Of a stretch of 5,898 nt of DNA, positions 5,606 to 5,898 are shown in pieces. This stretch comes from Oscillospiraceae bacterium (GTDB lineage Bacteria; Bacillota; Clostridia; Oscillospirales; Oscillospiraceae). Location: the NCBI GenBank assembly GCA_031288675.1, contig JAITQY010000177.1, positions 1 to 5,898 of the forward strand, read 5' to 3'. The first letter of the stretch is position 1, and each line of letters starts with the position of its first letter. Below the pieces are notes generated by a model. It did not search any database and had not been told where the DNA came from. It worked only from the letters and a program-made list of their open reading frames with translations. Both the position numbers and the translations under genes were made by a program.

Positions 5606-5658
5606 GCGCCTGTGACGGAATGGCAGACGTGCAAGATTTTGCTGTCGCTACCTCAGCG
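5606..5658 (+). other. Degenerate tRNA-Leu-like segment (5' half)
   Basis: GACGGAATGGCAGACGT (5614-5630) closely matches the D-arm of bacterial leucine tRNAs. In tRNA numbering, GCGCCTG (5606-5612) would be the acceptor 5' strand, TG the bases 8-9, ACG (5615-5617) pairs with CGT (5628-5630) as the 3-bp D stem, and G5631 is base 26. After that the resemblance fails: the anticodon stem does not pair, there is no GTTC T-loop, and no CAGGCGC acceptor partner occurs before the next gene. A small stem CGCT/AGCG (5646-5658) sits roughly where a leucine variable arm would be. It may be a tRNA remnant or a tRNA-like leader of the HNH gene. Confidence 0.3.
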
Positions 5659-5699
5659 GAAATTAGTCGGAACACATGAAGAAATTGGAGGGATAGCCC

Positions 5700-5898
5700 A
5701 TGTCTATTTCAGATAAAATGCTTAAAATATTATGGGCACAATCGGGAGGACTGTGCGCTTTTCCCGGCTGTAACGAGGAATTAATTGTTAAGGATAAGAA
5801 TCAGATACTGGGGCATATGTGTCATATTGTGGCTAAAAGCCCGAATGGTCCAAGAGGAAGTGCGGATATAATGCCACAGGAAGCGGATAATGCTTATA
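5700..5898 (+). CDS. HNH endonuclease (N-terminal part, runs off the window)
   Basis: Sixty-six codons are visible from the ATG at 5700. GGAGGG at 5687-5692 lies 7 bases upstream and supports the start. The sequence LWAQSGGLCAFPGC gives the first zinc-binding cysteine pair (C19, C24). GHMCHIVAKSPNGPRG holds the conserved His (H42) and the basic segment seen in one group of HNH nucleases, which continue with an ENLILLCPxHH-type motif. That second half, with the remaining zinc ligands and catalytic His/Asn, lies outside, so activity cannot be judged. In the family these enzymes cut DNA, and many belong to mobile elements or phage defence. I see no good promoter in the 108 bases before it; it may be read from the EF-hand gene's promoter or an unrecognised one. 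Confidence 0.8.
   Translation, partial: MSISDKMLKILWAQSGGLCAFPGCNEELIVKDKNQILGHMCHIVAKSPNGPRGSADIMPQEADNAY

Noticed and set aside
5606..5680. An intact, functional leucine tRNA gene
   Set aside because: The anticodon stem does not pair, there is no T-loop consensus, and the 3' acceptor strand is missing.
1..5898. CRISPR array, insertion sequence or complete defence operon
   Set aside because: No regularly spaced repeats, transposase or multi-gene defence set is visible; the lone HNH fragment at the edge is not enough.

Overview
The window looks like chromosomal DNA from a Gram-positive-type (Firmicutes, probably clostridial) bacterium. The grounds are near-consensus TTGACA/TATAAT promoters with 17-bp spacers, GGAG-type ribosome binding sites, an exported protein with a bacterial Ig-like domain and three S-layer homology (SLH) repeats, and moderate base composition with very AT-rich intergenic regions. 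The species cannot be named from the sequence alone.

Left part (1-3547, minus strand): two exported proteins. Positions 1-1258 hold most of a secreted metallophosphoesterase of the purple-acid-phosphatase type, whose C-terminus lies beyond the left edge. A 372-base gap follows. It contains a perfect consensus promoter pointing right with no gene behind it, a perfect 10-bp hairpin and several short repeats. Positions 1631-3196 encode an SLH surface protein with its own promoter and a long 5' leader carrying a 9-bp inverted repeat.

Middle part (3548-5108): a divergent pair sharing one intergenic region, each with a strong promoter. On the minus strand is a fusion of a MobA/MocA-like nucleotidyltransferase domain to a ModE-type winged-helix domain. 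The nucleotidyltransferase half has lost its recognisable catalytic motifs, which suggests a molybdenum- or cofactor-related regulator rather than an enzyme. On the plus strand is a GNAT acetyltransferase. Its 3' end overlaps a 12-codon reading frame with a very strong ribosome binding site, followed by a hairpin and an anti-Shine-Dalgarno sequence.

Right part (5165-5898, plus strand): a small unrecognised protein ending in a textbook EF-hand calcium loop. Its promoter sits so close to the ATG that the mRNA should be leaderless. Next comes a segment resembling the 5' half of a leucine tRNA, then the first 66 codons of an HNH endonuclease that runs off the right edge.

No single operon joins these genes; nearly every one has its own promoter. 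No complete new multi-gene system is visible. The most unusual items are the degenerate nucleotidyltransferase-ModE fusion, the probable leaderless EF-hand gene, the orphan consensus promoter, and the tRNA-Leu-like segment before the HNH gene.
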